From positions 1 through 64,000 of the forward strand of contig JANSLP010000061.1 in assembly GCA_029298735.1 (NCBI GenBank): 64,000 nucleotides of DNA. The letters run 5' to 3'. How positions within the stretch are numbered: the first letter of the stretch is position 1; each line of letters opens with the position of its first letter. Shown in pieces: positions 22,127 through 32,147 of this stretch. A program made the position numbers and the translations under genes. The notes beneath the pieces are model-generated. The model was not told the origin of the DNA. It saw only the letters and a program-made list of their open reading frames with translations, and did not search any database. This DNA comes from Ophiostoma sp. CBS 140.51 (taxonomy: Eukaryota > Ascomycota > Sordariomycetes > Ophiostomatales > Ophiostomataceae).

Positions 22127-23525
22127 GCGCCTGCACGATAATTATCCACCCGCCCCCCCTCCTTGCCCGCACGACCGCCGGCATACCTACTATTGCCCTC
22201 CGGGCGCAGCGCGCCGCCGCACGGTCCCGGGGCCCGGCCGTAATGCCACCACCTCCCTCGGCGCCTACGAAACGCGCAGGCTCTCCGACGGCTGACAGCT
22301 CCGCGCTGGCAAGCAGCCCCCTCCCCCGAACCCCAGGTCGCACTATCGCGACGCCTGACGGCCCGTAACGGTCTCCGACTAAGCGTAGCCGCACGACTAT
22401 CACGGTAGAAGTACCCACTACGCCTCTGGACCGCCGCTCGGCGCCCGCTAACCCCGACCATACCACCGCCGCTATACCTACGCCGCTCACCTCCCTAGTG
22501 TTACGAATATGGCCCCCGCGGCCTCACCAACGGGCCAAAACAACGAACCGACCCCTTAACGGGACGGGAGAACAAAGACGCGAGGGATGGCACCAGGCAG
22601 CACGGGATATGGCTGAAAGAATAAGTGGCGCCAGGACCAACCAATCAGAACGAAGGAGCTATCTCGTACGGAAAATGAAATAAGGAATGAGATACAAATG
22701 AAGCACGATAGATATATAAGACTGAGGCTTCCTCCCAGATAGCTAGATAGAAGACTCAGTCGCTACCGATTGTCTGAAATACAAACCTACATGAACTTGT
22801 ATTCCTGTGCCATCATTGCATACGAAGAGAACCCCTTACACGTGTTGATTATTGTTCGACCGTTACACCTTATCACTGTTTTACCAGAGCAAGAACCCCT
22901 CCCCTAGACCTGATCACCTAGCAGAGCCTCTTACCCTCCTGGGAAAGTGCCTTTGTAACACAGATCCAGAGCGCCTAACTTAAAACGGCGAATCTTCGTA
23001 AACTAAGCGCTCTTAAGATAACGCCACCTATATCGAGGATTACGATCTAAACGATAACGAGACTTACGCCTTAGGTGACGACTAAATCGATAATCCGTCC
23101 CCGTCGATTTACGACCACCAACAGAGATTAATACCACCACATTCCAGGAAAGGCAGCTTGGCAACGCCGTCCTCAAGATTGTCACAGAACGCGATGGAGT
23201 GACATACCAGTTCGAGTGGAGTGAAGATTTGAGCGAATTGCTTTGTACAAATCACAGACCTGAAAATCATGCTTTTGGAAGCCAGCGATACATACCGTCA
23301 CCGTCTTTTAAACGGAAACCTGCGAAGGACCGGGCTACGAAGAATGCTTCCTGCCACGAAGTTGATGATCAGGAAAAGTGGAATGTTCAAGAGATCCTGG
23401 CTTCACGCATAAATAACGGAGGGCTCCAGTATCAGGTTAGTTGGGAGGATTGGGGAGATGATGACAACTGGTATCGCGCTCGAAAATTCATTTTCATTTT
23501 CGATCGTCCTACAGATCCAAGCTAA
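22127..23525 (+). pseudogene. chromodomain protein gene, RIP-damaged and split by an LTR
   Basis: The left part (22127-22498) is a Pro/Ser/Thr-rich frame with an NLS-like SPTKRSR and one in-frame TAA. LTR 2 follows. The right part resumes at 22961 in the same frame, with four or more TAA codons in Gln-like positions. After a frame switch near 23140 (intron or frameshift, unresolved), an open frame to 23525 contains a chromodomain: WNVQEILASRINNGGLQYQV then SWEDW and WYRA at about 23382-23490. Removing the 462-base LTR exactly joins the two halves in frame through a GCA codon. Such chromodomain proteins are often transposon-derived in fungi. The 3' end runs into the 2EXR gene tail to tail. Confidence 0.55.
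22499..22960 (-). mobile_element. LTR 2, solo LTR inside the chromodomain pseudogene
   Basis: 462 bases, minus orientation, ends TGTTAC/GTAACA, and matches LTR 1 closely along its whole length without the 48-base internal duplication. The flanks (CCTAG left, CAGAT right) show no target-site duplication. Because 462 is a multiple of three, the host frame is the same on both sides. Confidence 0.85.
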
Positions 23526-24931
23526 ACAAGCCCAGCTGCGGCCGATGCGCTGTCAACGTCGCGTCGTGTTTCATGTCCCAGCGATACGTCGTGCTGCGGG
23601 GGCCCTGGCCAAAGAAACCAGCTCGTTCGGGCATCGCGCCGAACGCATCCGGATCCACCAGCCAGAAGCCAGCGGCATACACGGCTTCGGCCACCTGCGC
23701 TGGCGTGTCCGGGTTGGCCATGCCCCGGAACGGGCCGGTTGTATTGTCAAACAACGCCTGCCAGCGGCGCTCCTCGGCCTGTGCGTATTTTTTTGCATCC
23801 CCACGGGACCGGATCGGGCGACCGTTTTCGGTTGACGGGATAGTGATCGTGCTTGTGAGTAGGAAACGTAAGTCGGTGGTGGCGGTGGCGGTTTCGTTAA
23901 TACTAAAGGCTCGGAGCATCTCTTGCCACACCCAGAGGCTGGCGCGCGGATCGTGGCCGACACAGACGAGGCGGAGATCGTGCTCGATGCGGCGGGGGTC
24001 GTTACCGAGAAACACAACGTCTTCGGAACAGCGCGCCTCAATGGGCACGCCTCGGTTATAGCGGATGCGGTCCGCAATCAGTTCGGTCGCCATGATACGT
24101 GCTGTACCCGCCCGAATATAAAAATAGAGCGTCTGGAGGTTGACAAGGGTGGACGTGAATGCGTCGAGCGCTTGCGGCGCGACGAGACAGGGGTCTGCTT
24201 ACCGTTATAAAATCGTTAGAAAAATAGTGTACTATATCGATCGAGTCGGACGCTTTTACGGGACGCTTTTACGTACTATGCGGCAGCTGGAACCGGGAGG
24301 CGTCGCCGTTACCTACCACCAAGTGTAACACACCGCGGCCCCGGGGATCGTATGCCTTGCAGTCGTATAGGAAATCGGCCAGCCGCTCGGGCGGGGGGCG
24401 TGGCATCCGTTGCGATTGTCCTCGGCGTACCGCCCCGGAGCCGAGTTGCACGTGTATAAAGTCAAACTCAGGACTGATATACACACGGCGGTCGTAGTCG
24501 TGGCCGTGACCGTTATATAAGGGCTGACGGCGACTACTATAAGGAAGTCGAAGGCGGTAAAAGCCGAGCGCGACGGCCCTCGCCTCTGCGTTAACACGTA
24601 GTAACGGGCTAAGTTTATGCTGAGGGCTAAGCACCACGCAGTAGTCTTGCCCGCTCACTAGATTACCGAGCTCGTTTGTCTCCGAGTATAGCGACAACGG
24701 AGGGGCCTCCGATGACTGTGAAGGGCCATCGTCTAGCCCTGCATCGGATTCCGTGTGTAGGTCAATGCCCACAATGCGATGCCGCCGCAGATAGCCGAGC
24801 CAGATGCACACGCGAATCTCGGCTGGGAGCGTGGGAAAGAGGGAAAAGCGCTGGCTGTGCTGTACCTGCACGCGATACGAATCGTTGAGAAGCCGGACGG
24901 GCAGCGACCCGACGCTGTCTTTAGACGCCAT
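23509..24931 (-). CDS. 2EXR-domain protein, function unknown
   Basis: Two exons read right to left, 24277-24931 and 23509-24194, joined by an 82-nt intron (GTACGT...GCAG) that restores the frame: about 446 residues. The N-terminal domain is typical 2EXR: FSLFPTLPAEIRVCIWLGYL at about 29-48, LLRVNAEARAVALGFYRLRL at about 110-130, and VYISPEFDFIHV at about 150-161. The C-terminal part continues with a helical region and a WxxD-type tail, as in longer members. It has no RIP-type stop although it lies between two LTRs, which suggests it is younger than the damage or selected. The last codons overlap the end of the chromodomain pseudogene on the other strand. Role unknown. Confidence 0.7.
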
Positions 24932-25053
24932 AGAGGACAGAATGAAAATTGAGAATGGGCAGTGCTGACGTGCATTTATAAGAGGTGGTAGACGAGGTGG
25001 CTGTCACGATCAACAGTAAGCAATAATACGTAGCGAAAAGGTATATGGCAAGA

Positions 25054-25437
25054 TGTTACGGGCATGGCCGCCACGGGCCTCACCAACGGGCCGGAGCGAT
25101 ACACCCCTAACGCGGGGAATAATTAATGTGACCGATGCCTAGGACGGGCGGTGCAATGTGGCTGGAACCCCTGGATTCCAGGACATGGAACAAAGGACCA
25201 ATCAGGGAACACGAAAGCTATCTCATACCAGGAATAAAATAACGGAATGAAATAGTAATGAAATAATCTCTATCTTATACGAAGAATGAAGTAAGGGAAT
25301 AAGATACGAATGAAATACGATAGATATATAAGACTGAGCCTTCCTCCCAGTACTCTAGGTAGAAATCTCAGTCGTTACCGATTGTCTAAAATTCATACCT
25401 ACATGAACTCGTATTCCTGTGCCATCATTGCATACGA
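25054..25437 (-). mobile_element. LTR 3, truncated
   Basis: Minus-orientation copy of the same LTR family, beginning TGTTAC at 25054 on the plus strand. Homology to the other two stops at 25437, about 130 bases before the expected outer end, where LINE-derived DNA begins. It is more diverged than LTR 1 and LTR 2 and contains an extra run of GAATGAAATA-like units, so it is probably the oldest copy. Confidence 0.8.
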
Positions 25438-25600
25438 CTTTAATCCAGTGCTTCCTAGATAAGCGCCGCGTGCGCGTGCGCCTAGAGGACTGTCGGACAG
25501 TATTCACCACAGTGGCGTGTGGCACGCCGCAAGGCTCACCTCTCTCGCTGGTACTGTTCACCTTATACATGGCAGAGAACCAGTTGGAGGGAAGTTCCCA
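25438..25600 (+). mobile_element. fragment of a LINE (non-LTR) reverse transcriptase
   Basis: One frame reads a segment ending in CGTPQGSPLSLVLFTLYMAE, the conserved GTPQGSPLSPxLF block of Tad/I-type LINE reverse transcriptases, preceded by the usual FLDKRRVRVRL stretch. It is only about 50 codons long, joined abruptly to LTR 3 on the left and to tannase coding DNA on the right. Confidence 0.75.
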
Positions 25601-25939
25601 TACAATGACTCGCTGGCCGCCGTCAACGACTTTTATCGCTTCTATCTTGTTGAGGGCGCCGGCCACTGCTCGCCCGGGGAGTGCAACACGCCCTTCCCAC
25701 AGACCAACTTCACTGTTATGATCGACTGGGTCAAGAACGGCATCGACCCTGTCACACTCAACGCCACTGGCCCCAGCTCCTGTGCCACCAACTATCTAGC
25801 CAACGACCAGCTGTGCTCGTGGCCGCTGCGGCCTGTCTACGAAAACAACGGCACGAAAAAGGTGTGCGAGTTTCCCAGCGAGGCAGCGTTCAACACGTGG
25901 ATCTACGGCCTGAATGCGTTTCCCATTTATGTCTACTAG
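25601..25939 (+). pseudogene. 5'-truncated duplicate of the tannase gene (last 112 codons)
   Basis: The frame ending at the TAG at 25937-25939 matches the last 112 residues of the tannase at 7457-9256 with 103 identities by my count, including the catalytic His motif GAGHCSPG. Homology begins at TACAATGACTCG (8918 in the parent) and continues about 30 bases past the stop. The nucleophile Ser and acid Asp are absent, and there is no signal peptide or promoter, so it cannot make an active enzyme. A longer open frame from 25517 is just an out-of-frame read through the LINE piece. Confidence 0.9.
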
Positions 25940-26256
25940 GATGGAGAGGAGAGCTTTACTGTGGAGGGTAACATAATGTTTTAATCCTTCTAATATAATA
26001 CAACCTGTCGTATCACCGAACCCCGATCATGGGGGCTATCATAATGATTTAATTCTTTCAATATATTGCAGCGTTTCACATAACCAAAGTGTCTTGTCTG
26101 AAATGTAAACAGATATGTATATATATTAAAAACAGAAGACAAAAACACAGATATTATATCATAAACTATTGGCAATTATTTTCGATTTCATTGCCATATA
26201 TTCATTGTCAATTCAACTGTAGAATTCGCATGACCGCACTTCTCTCTTCTCTACCT
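25940..26256. other. intergenic region between the island and the catabolic cluster
   Basis: AT-rich DNA with the 3' flanks of the tannase fragment and of the convergent monooxygenase gene. No gene is supported. Confidence 0.6.
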
Positions 26257-27787
26257 CTAGATGCTGGCCCGTATTGGCATGCTCTCTTGCAGCCTGGCGA
26301 CCTCCTGCGCGTTTTTTGCGTCTTCTGCATGGACTGGCCAACGCGCCAACACGTCTCGCTCCATGTCGTATGTCAGCAACCAACGGCCCACGCCGTGGTA
26401 CCGCCAGGGGAATGGGTCTTCGCCTGTCTCGTTGGTCACCGGAAGCACAAAGCCCGGATCGCTCATCCACTTCCGATCGGCCTCGGCAAAGTCCTGAAAG
26501 CGCTGGTCGCGTGCCTCCTGCTCAGGCCCGTCGTGCAAATGGTACATATGCTGGTTGTACGACCCGCGGGCGACAATGCGTTCCGTCCGCTCGCGGCGGC
26601 ATTCTTCGTAGATGCGGAGGGCCTGCTGCTTGGAGGCACTGGACGTGTCCTGCAACCGCGCCAAGCATAACCCTAAAACGCCGCCGTCCTCGACTGCCAT
26701 GCCGGCGCCGCTAGCCAGGTAGGGGAGGGTGGCGTGCACGGCATCACCCAGCAAGGTGAGTGCGCCCGACGGGTGCGACCATGTCGGTTCGAGCGAGGGC
26801 CGGATGCAGAGGCGCCACTTGGTGACCTCGGCCGTGTCGTCACAAAGGCTCAGCAGCTTGGAAATGCGCGGGTCCCAGTCGTGGTAGAGGGCGCGCATCT
26901 CGTCGACGGTGCCTGTAGCGGTCGACGCACCCTCCGGTGGCATGTCGTCGGGCACGAGTAGGACCATGTTGAAGAGCTCGCCGCCTCGCAGTACATAATT
27001 GACAGCGTGGGCGTCCGGGCCAACCCAGTAATTGACCTGTGGGTCTTGGACGAGCGGCCGCAGCTCTGGGTCCTTGAGCATTGCGTCTGTCTTTAGCAAG
27101 AGCCGGTAGGCCAGGTCGCCCGTTAGCACTGGCGGATCCGCGCGGCCTAACAGCACCTCACGCAGCCGCGAATTGATGCCGTCGGCGCCCACCACGAGGT
27201 CCGCCGTCATGCGGCGTCCATCGATCAGCACCACCGTTGCTTCTGTGGCCTCGTCTCCGTTTATTTCTACATCAACGACGCGTGCACTCGTTATCAGTGC
27301 CGCGCCTAGCTCGACTGCCCGATCCAGCAGGCACTTGTGCAAATTTGCGCGGTGAAAGTCCATAAACGGGCCGCCTGCACCCTGCGTGTAGGCGTGGTAG
27401 TCCATTTCCGACAGGTGCTTGCCCTTCCAGCTGATAAAATTGCACTTGCGCGGCCATGTGGCAAATGGCTCCAGCTTGTCTTTGAGACCCCATGCGAAGA
27501 GCACACGTGCCGAGTTTGGCAGCACTTGAATGCCCGCGCCCACCTCGCCAATGGCTGCTGCTGATTCCAAGACTGTCACGTCGTGACCCGCGAGTAAAAT
27601 GCCAATAGCGGCGCCCAATCCGCCGAGACCGGCACCAACGACGATGACCTGGGGAGGAGAGCCAAGTTAGATTTTGTATCGCAACGACATTGCACATCGA
27701 GATGAGAAGCTGGTCTTGGGGCTCACATACGTTCAACTTGCTCGAGGCATCTCGCTGGATGCGTTCTTGGACATGATAGGATTGCAT
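26257..27787 (-). CDS. hxnX: FAD-dependent monooxygenase, salicylate/6-hydroxynicotinate hydroxylase type
   Basis: Two exons read right to left, 27731-27787 (19 codons) and 26257-27648, with an 82-nt intron: 482 residues. The FAD Rossmann motif VIVVGAGLGGLGAAIG lies at about 20-35, the second motif is VVGADGINSRLR, and the third is LLGDAVHATLPYLASGAGMAVEDG, all typical of class A flavin hydroxylases (salicylate hydroxylase, NicC). In A. nidulans HxnX is the monooxygenase proposed to hydroxylate 6-hydroxynicotinate. The identification rests on the family plus the neighbours: next to it, divergently, is the C2H2/fungal_trans regulator, and the SDR, imidase, amidase, OYE and dioxygenase follow. 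An N-terminal extension from an upstream in-frame ATG (27835) is possible but less likely. Confidence 0.85.
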
Positions 27788-28735
27788 TGTGTGAGGGGAA
27801 AAAGAAACAAAAAGGAAAACAACAATGAAATGCAACTAAAAATACTCAATGGTATTATCGATTTGTAGTGAGTCACAATGAAAATATTAAGACTCAGGAT
27901 ATCGAGAATAAATTGCAAACAAATAATACTTCTGGCCATTAGATACACACATAGAAAGTAAAAGAAAAACAAATAAAAAATAGCCGATCCATGCACACAC
28001 ACGCTCACGGCCCCCTCTCGATCTCCGTATCTGCGTAAAGACACGAAGCTACTACACACGCTCTCACACCAAAAACTGGCTACTCATAGTAGCATCTCCC
28101 AGGAAAACTGCGCCCGGCACACCCAACCCCAGCTTCACCCTGTTCCCTCTAGCCCCTCAGTTGACGGATTTCCACGTCGGCGCTTGCCTGTTTGACTCCG
28201 CATTGTTCCATTTCTTGATCAAACGGATGTCTTATCGATTCAACATCGTATCCCTATCTCGTGTTCGCGCTACTGCGTAGTTCAATATTTCTAGAGTGGT
28301 GTAGTCGTGCCTTCCCCCACTCCTGCAAGTGCAGCCGGCCGGTTTGTTATCAGTGATTGCCCGATTGGGAAACTCATCTCTTTCGCTCCTTCCCGCTTCT
28401 TCTCCCCCACTCTTGGTCTGCATCTTCGTAGTTTCCACTTGGAGCGATCTCTCCGAACCCCGATAGACCTCAACCTCCACATACTTTTCGACAACCGTCA
28501 AGGGTGGGTGTTTTTGAAGAGCAGACGTGAGATTGTCGTTTTGCTGCTTCTCATTTTTTCTCGACTCTTTCTCTTTTCGTCAGACACAGCAACTCAGAGA
28601 GTGAGACGACCGGGGCGGCCACTTGTCCCATTCTTCCCTCCATTCTTACCTCCATTCTTCCATTTTGCCCCGGTCCAGTCGCTCACTGCCAACGCTGCCG
28701 CCGCCTCCACACACTGCATCGCGACAATCGCCACC
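27788..28735. promoter_or_regulatory. divergent promoter region, monooxygenase / regulator
   Basis: About 950 bases between two divergent ATGs. A CGATAAGA element (HGATAR, GATA-factor type) lies at 28230-28240 on the minus strand. The right half is pyrimidine-rich and stays open in frame with the regulator from 28307, so the regulator has either a long 5' leader or a longer N-terminus. Confidence 0.45.
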
Positions 28736-31700
28736 ATGGCCGCTGTCAGTGATGACGGAAGTAGCAGCACTAGAGCTGGTACCGGTGCCGGTTCCTCGAA
28801 ACCCGCATCGACCGCCACCCCGAAGAACTTTGTCTGCACACGTGCCGGCTGCAATAAGCGCTTCACCCGTGACGAGCACCTGCAACGGCACGCTCTCAAC
28901 CACACAGCTGGTGACTACACCTGCTCCCGGTGCCGAGCCCACTTCAAGCGGCCCGATCTGCTAAGTCGCCACCTACAGCGGCACCGGCAGCGGGACCTTG
29001 AGGTCGGCGCCGAGGGTTACGGCGTCCTCAACACGCGCAAGAGGGCTTGGAAGGCACTGGACGGGACCGTCGTGCAAAAGAAGCCCCAGCTGACGACACC
29101 GGCCACACCGCCGGAGGTTCATGAAGTTCATGAGCTTCATCTGCTGCATGACACGGCAACATCGATAGACACATCGACGGACACATCAACGGGCCCGTCC
29201 AGCGAGTGGGCCGACCGGCTCATTCTCGCCGCTGGGCACATCAACACTACCTACCACAACAATAATAACAATCTGAATACCGACGACAATAATAACACGA
29301 CAGTAGACGCGCTGTATGCCGCCGAGGCGACCATCTCGCCGGCACAGACACAGTCATCCTCGGCACAATTATCCTCGACACACTCATCCTCGTCGTGCCA
29401 GTCGGACCTTGCCGACGCTGAAGCTGAGCAGTACGACGTATCACAATCGCAGTACGAATACGATCAGTCTCGTTTGTACCTGGATCCAGCTTTGGAACAC
29501 CAACAGCAACAACACCAACAACAACAGAAAGTTCAATTTACGTCCATCCCGCCGTTTGCATCCGTGAGCATCGACTCCATTGCAGGTGTTGGCACAGGTG
29601 CTGTAGATAGCACGAGCTATACACAGCGGCCTGTCGCCCCAGAACCGCAGCAGCAGCAGCCGCCGCCGCCGCCTCTCGACTTTCTGTTCGACGACGTGTT
29701 CCAGCCCGACACGGCAAGCTCTTTCAATATGCCATATACGACGGCTATCAACTACAACTGGCTTTTCAGCATGGATGACAACACGATTGACAGCACGAAC
29801 ATTGCAGAGTCTTCATCTCGGCCCGTGCAATCGTCGCAGACAATGCAGACAATGCATCAGCAAATGTCCCTTCAGTCGTTACAAGAGCAACAACAAGAGC
29901 AAAGACAAACCAATGCCGACATGTCACTTGACTATCTTGTTATAAGCCCAGCCTCAGGCTCGGGATCCTCTCAGACACTTGTATTTGATGATCCTCGTCA
30001 TAATATCACAAGCCCGCCAATGATGCATACCGCGCCGCCATCTCAGAGTTATCAAAGTCATGTTGAACAAGACCGCCCGAGTGGTGGAATTTTCCAAGAG
30101 AAGCCGGTCCCACCACCATCTATGCCTGGAACAGAGAGACTGAGACTGGAGAGACCCCTCTCGAGCATCCACCCCGTACACGCACAACATTTCCCCGTCA
30201 TTGACCAAGAGACGCGCGAGAGACTGCTCCAGGTCGTTGACGCATGCCATCCTGCCCTGCCCGATGGCCAGCTTAGCACCTGGGACCATCCGCTGTTGGC
30301 CCTCGATTCCTTACAAGACTTTTACCACCTCTTCTTCTCGCGCTTCAACACGGCCTATCCGCTTCTCCATCAGGCCACGTTCCATCCATCCGAGACTGAG
30401 CCACTCTTGTTGTTGGCTGTCGTGCTCCTAGGCACGACCTACTCGAGCAAGGAAGCGCACCAGCTTGCCGTCTGCATCCACGACGTGATGCGGCCGCGCA
30501 TTTTTGCGCACACTGACTTTGGCGCCAAGCCGAACCTGTGGATGCTGCAGACCATCTTGCTCGTCGAGTGCTTTGGCAAGTCGCGTGCCGGCCAGAAGCA
30601 ACACGACATGAGCCACCTGTTCCACGGCCTGCTCATCAACCTGATTCGCAGGTCGGACTGCCAGTCGGCACGACCTTCCGTTCCAGTGTGGAGCGACCAT
30701 GACCACGAGACGTTGACGTCAGAGAAGGTGGAGGAAGCGTGGAAGAAGTGGGCTGTGCAGGAAGAAATGAAGCGGCTGGCGTTGCTCTGTTTCATGTGGG
30801 ACACACAACACGCAGTTCTTTTCTGCCAGAGTCTGTGCATGTCGGCCTTTGAGCTGCGGCTGACTCTGCCGTGCAGCCAGGTGCTATGGGAGTCCCGCAC
30901 GGCGGCCGAGTGGAAGCGCACCGCCATGGCCGAGCAAGGACCTGGCCAGGACTTGCTCTTCTTGACGGCCCTGAAAATGTACATGACGCCCCCGACGACC
31001 GACAGACCGTCTACCTTTCAGCAACTCAACCTCAACGCCTTATCCCGCGTCCTGCTGCTTCACGGCCTGCTCTCTATTTCTTGGGACATGGAGAGGCGCG
31101 ACCAGACTGCCCTTGGTGTGGTTGATGGTGCCAACGCTGTGATTAGTAGCCAGTCTGGTCGTGACTGGCGTGACCGCATGGCCGACGCCTATAATCGATG
31201 GAAAACGGATTTTGACACCTACTGCGCAGACCTGTATGTCTGCCAGCAGCGCCAGCAGCACCAGCACCGCCAACACGAATTAAAAGGAGATCAGACAGCA
31301 GGAGACAAGACCGCTACGCCAACGACACAGCATTTGGAGGCGGCTGCCCGCGAATGCTCTACGTTTGCCACGGCCTACAAGGCCGTATACCACGCCGCGC
31401 ACATCCTTCTCAACTCGGATTTTCTGGACGTACAAATCTACGCCGGCGCCCGCCATATTCTGGGACGGCCGGTCCAGCGAGGCGATTTTATCCGCTCGGA
31501 GCGTGTCATTAAACGGTGGGCTGCTGCTCAAGTTCATCATGACGGTGACGCAACGCCCGCGGCCAAGGCGGCTTGGCATGCAGCCTGCCTCGTCCACGAC
31601 GCCGCAAGGCACCTCGATGACTTTGACGCCATGGGCTTGTTCCACGTGCCCTGGTGCCTGTACATTGCGACACTGACCTGCTGGGTCTTCCACCACACTC

Positions 31701-31978
31701 GACCTCGGCCAACTGACAATAGTAGCTGGAGCAGCAGGGATGACAGCAGCGAGATTGTCTGGGACGCCCGTCAAGAAATGGACGAACTAGTATCGAACAT
31801 GGCACGCGCACAGCCCAGCAACCTGACGCGCGCGCAAGGGCAGCAACAGACAGGGGGCCTCGTCTGGGTCATGGCTAATGTGCTGAGCAATGTCCGCTGG
31901 GGCATTGTGCATGCAGGTGTTGTCGTGTTGCGTGGCCTTGTACCTCTACGTATGATCAACCAGTATGAGGTGGCGTAG
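28736..31978 (+). CDS. hxnR: C2H2 zinc-finger plus fungal_trans transcription factor, nicotinate-pathway regulator type
   Basis: No intron seen; 1080 residues from the ATG at 28736, whose context (CCACCATGG) is optimal. Two C2H2 fingers at about 34-86 (CTRAGCNKRFTRDEHLQRH, then CSRCRAHFKRPDLLSRH) form the DNA-binding part. A long low-complexity stretch rich in Gln, Ser and Asp follows. From about 490 to 800 comes the fungal-specific factor region (YHLFFSRFNTAYPLLHQATF, then LLLLAVVLLGTTYSS), which usually receives the inducer. This order (two C2H2 fingers plus fungal_trans, no Zn2Cys6) matches HxnR, the inducer-dependent activator of the nicotinate genes in A. nidulans. It sits inside the cluster. 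The upstream frame is open for another 143 codons, so a longer form cannot be excluded. Confidence 0.85.
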   Translation: MAAVSDDGSSSTRAGTGAGSSKPASTATPKNFVCTRAGCNKRFTRDEHLQRHALNHTAGDYTCSRCRAHFKRPDLLSRHLQRHRQRDLEVGAEGYGVLNTRKRAWKALDGTVVQKKPQLTTPATPPEVHEVHELHLLHDTATSIDTSTDTSTGPSSEWADRLILAAGHINTTYHNNNNNLNTDDNNNTTVDALYAAEATISPAQTQSSSAQLSSTHSSSSCQSDLADAEAEQYDVSQSQYEYDQSRLYLDPALEHQQQQHQQQQKVQFTSIPPFASVSIDSIAGVGTGAVDSTSYTQRPVAPEPQQQQPPPPPLDFLFDDVFQPDTASSFNMPYTTAINYNWLFSMDDNTIDSTNIAESSSRPVQSSQTMQTMHQQMSLQSLQEQQQEQRQTNADMSLDYLVISPASGSGSSQTLVFDDPRHNITSPPMMHTAPPSQSYQSHVEQDRPSGGIFQEKPVPPPSMPGTERLRLERPLSSIHPVHAQHFPVIDQETRERLLQVVDACHPALPDGQLSTWDHPLLALDSLQDFYHLFFSRFNTAYPLLHQATFHPSETEPLLLLAVVLLGTTYSSKEAHQLAVCIHDVMRPRIFAHTDFGAKPNLWMLQTILLVECFGKSRAGQKQHDMSHLFHGLLINLIRRSDCQSARPSVPVWSDHDHETLTSEKVEEAWKKWAVQEEMKRLALLCFMWDTQHAVLFCQSLCMSAFELRLTLPCSQVLWESRTAAEWKRTAMAEQGPGQDLLFLTALKMYMTPPTTDRPSTFQQLNLNALSRVLLLHGLLSISWDMERRDQTALGVVDGANAVISSQSGRDWRDRMADAYNRWKTDFDTYCADLYVCQQRQQHQHRQHELKGDQTAGDKTATPTTQHLEAAARECSTFATAYKAVYHAAHILLNSDFLDVQIYAGARHILGRPVQRGDFIRSERVIKRWAAAQVHHDGDATPAAKAAWHAACLVHDAARHLDDFDAMGLFHVPWCLYIATLTCWVFHHTRPRPTDNSSWSSRDDSSEIVWDARQEMDELVSNMARAQPSNLTRAQGQQQTGGLVWVMANVLSNVRWGIVHAGVVVLRGLVPLRMINQYEVA

Positions 31979-32147
31979 GGAGACTTGTAACTTGTTTTAT
32001 TTTCCCTTTTCTTTCCCTTTCCCTTCCACGTTTTCCATTGTCCATTTTCCATTTTATGATCAGTTGTCAATGTATTGTCAATATATTTTTATTTTCCAGA
32101 TACAATACATATTACATATATCATTATTCCGTTTATTTAACGATTCA
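31979..32147. other. short 3'-to-3' spacer
   Basis: AT-rich convergent spacer between the regulator and the dehydrogenase; likely holds both polyadenylation regions. Confidence 0.5.

Noticed and set aside
9285..22960. Single large DNA transposon with 0.5 kb terminal inverted repeats
   Set aside because: Each 'repeat' is itself a complete TG...CA unit of LTR size, a third copy lies outside, and no transposase is found; LTRs explain the pattern better.
9257..25939. Starship-type giant element
   Set aside because: No tyrosine recombinase (DUF3435) captain gene was seen, and the ends are LTRs and a LINE piece.
25517..25939. Chimeric LINE-tannase protein gene
   Set aside because: The RT residues are read in another frame, so the N-terminal part is meaningless sequence; no promoter is visible.
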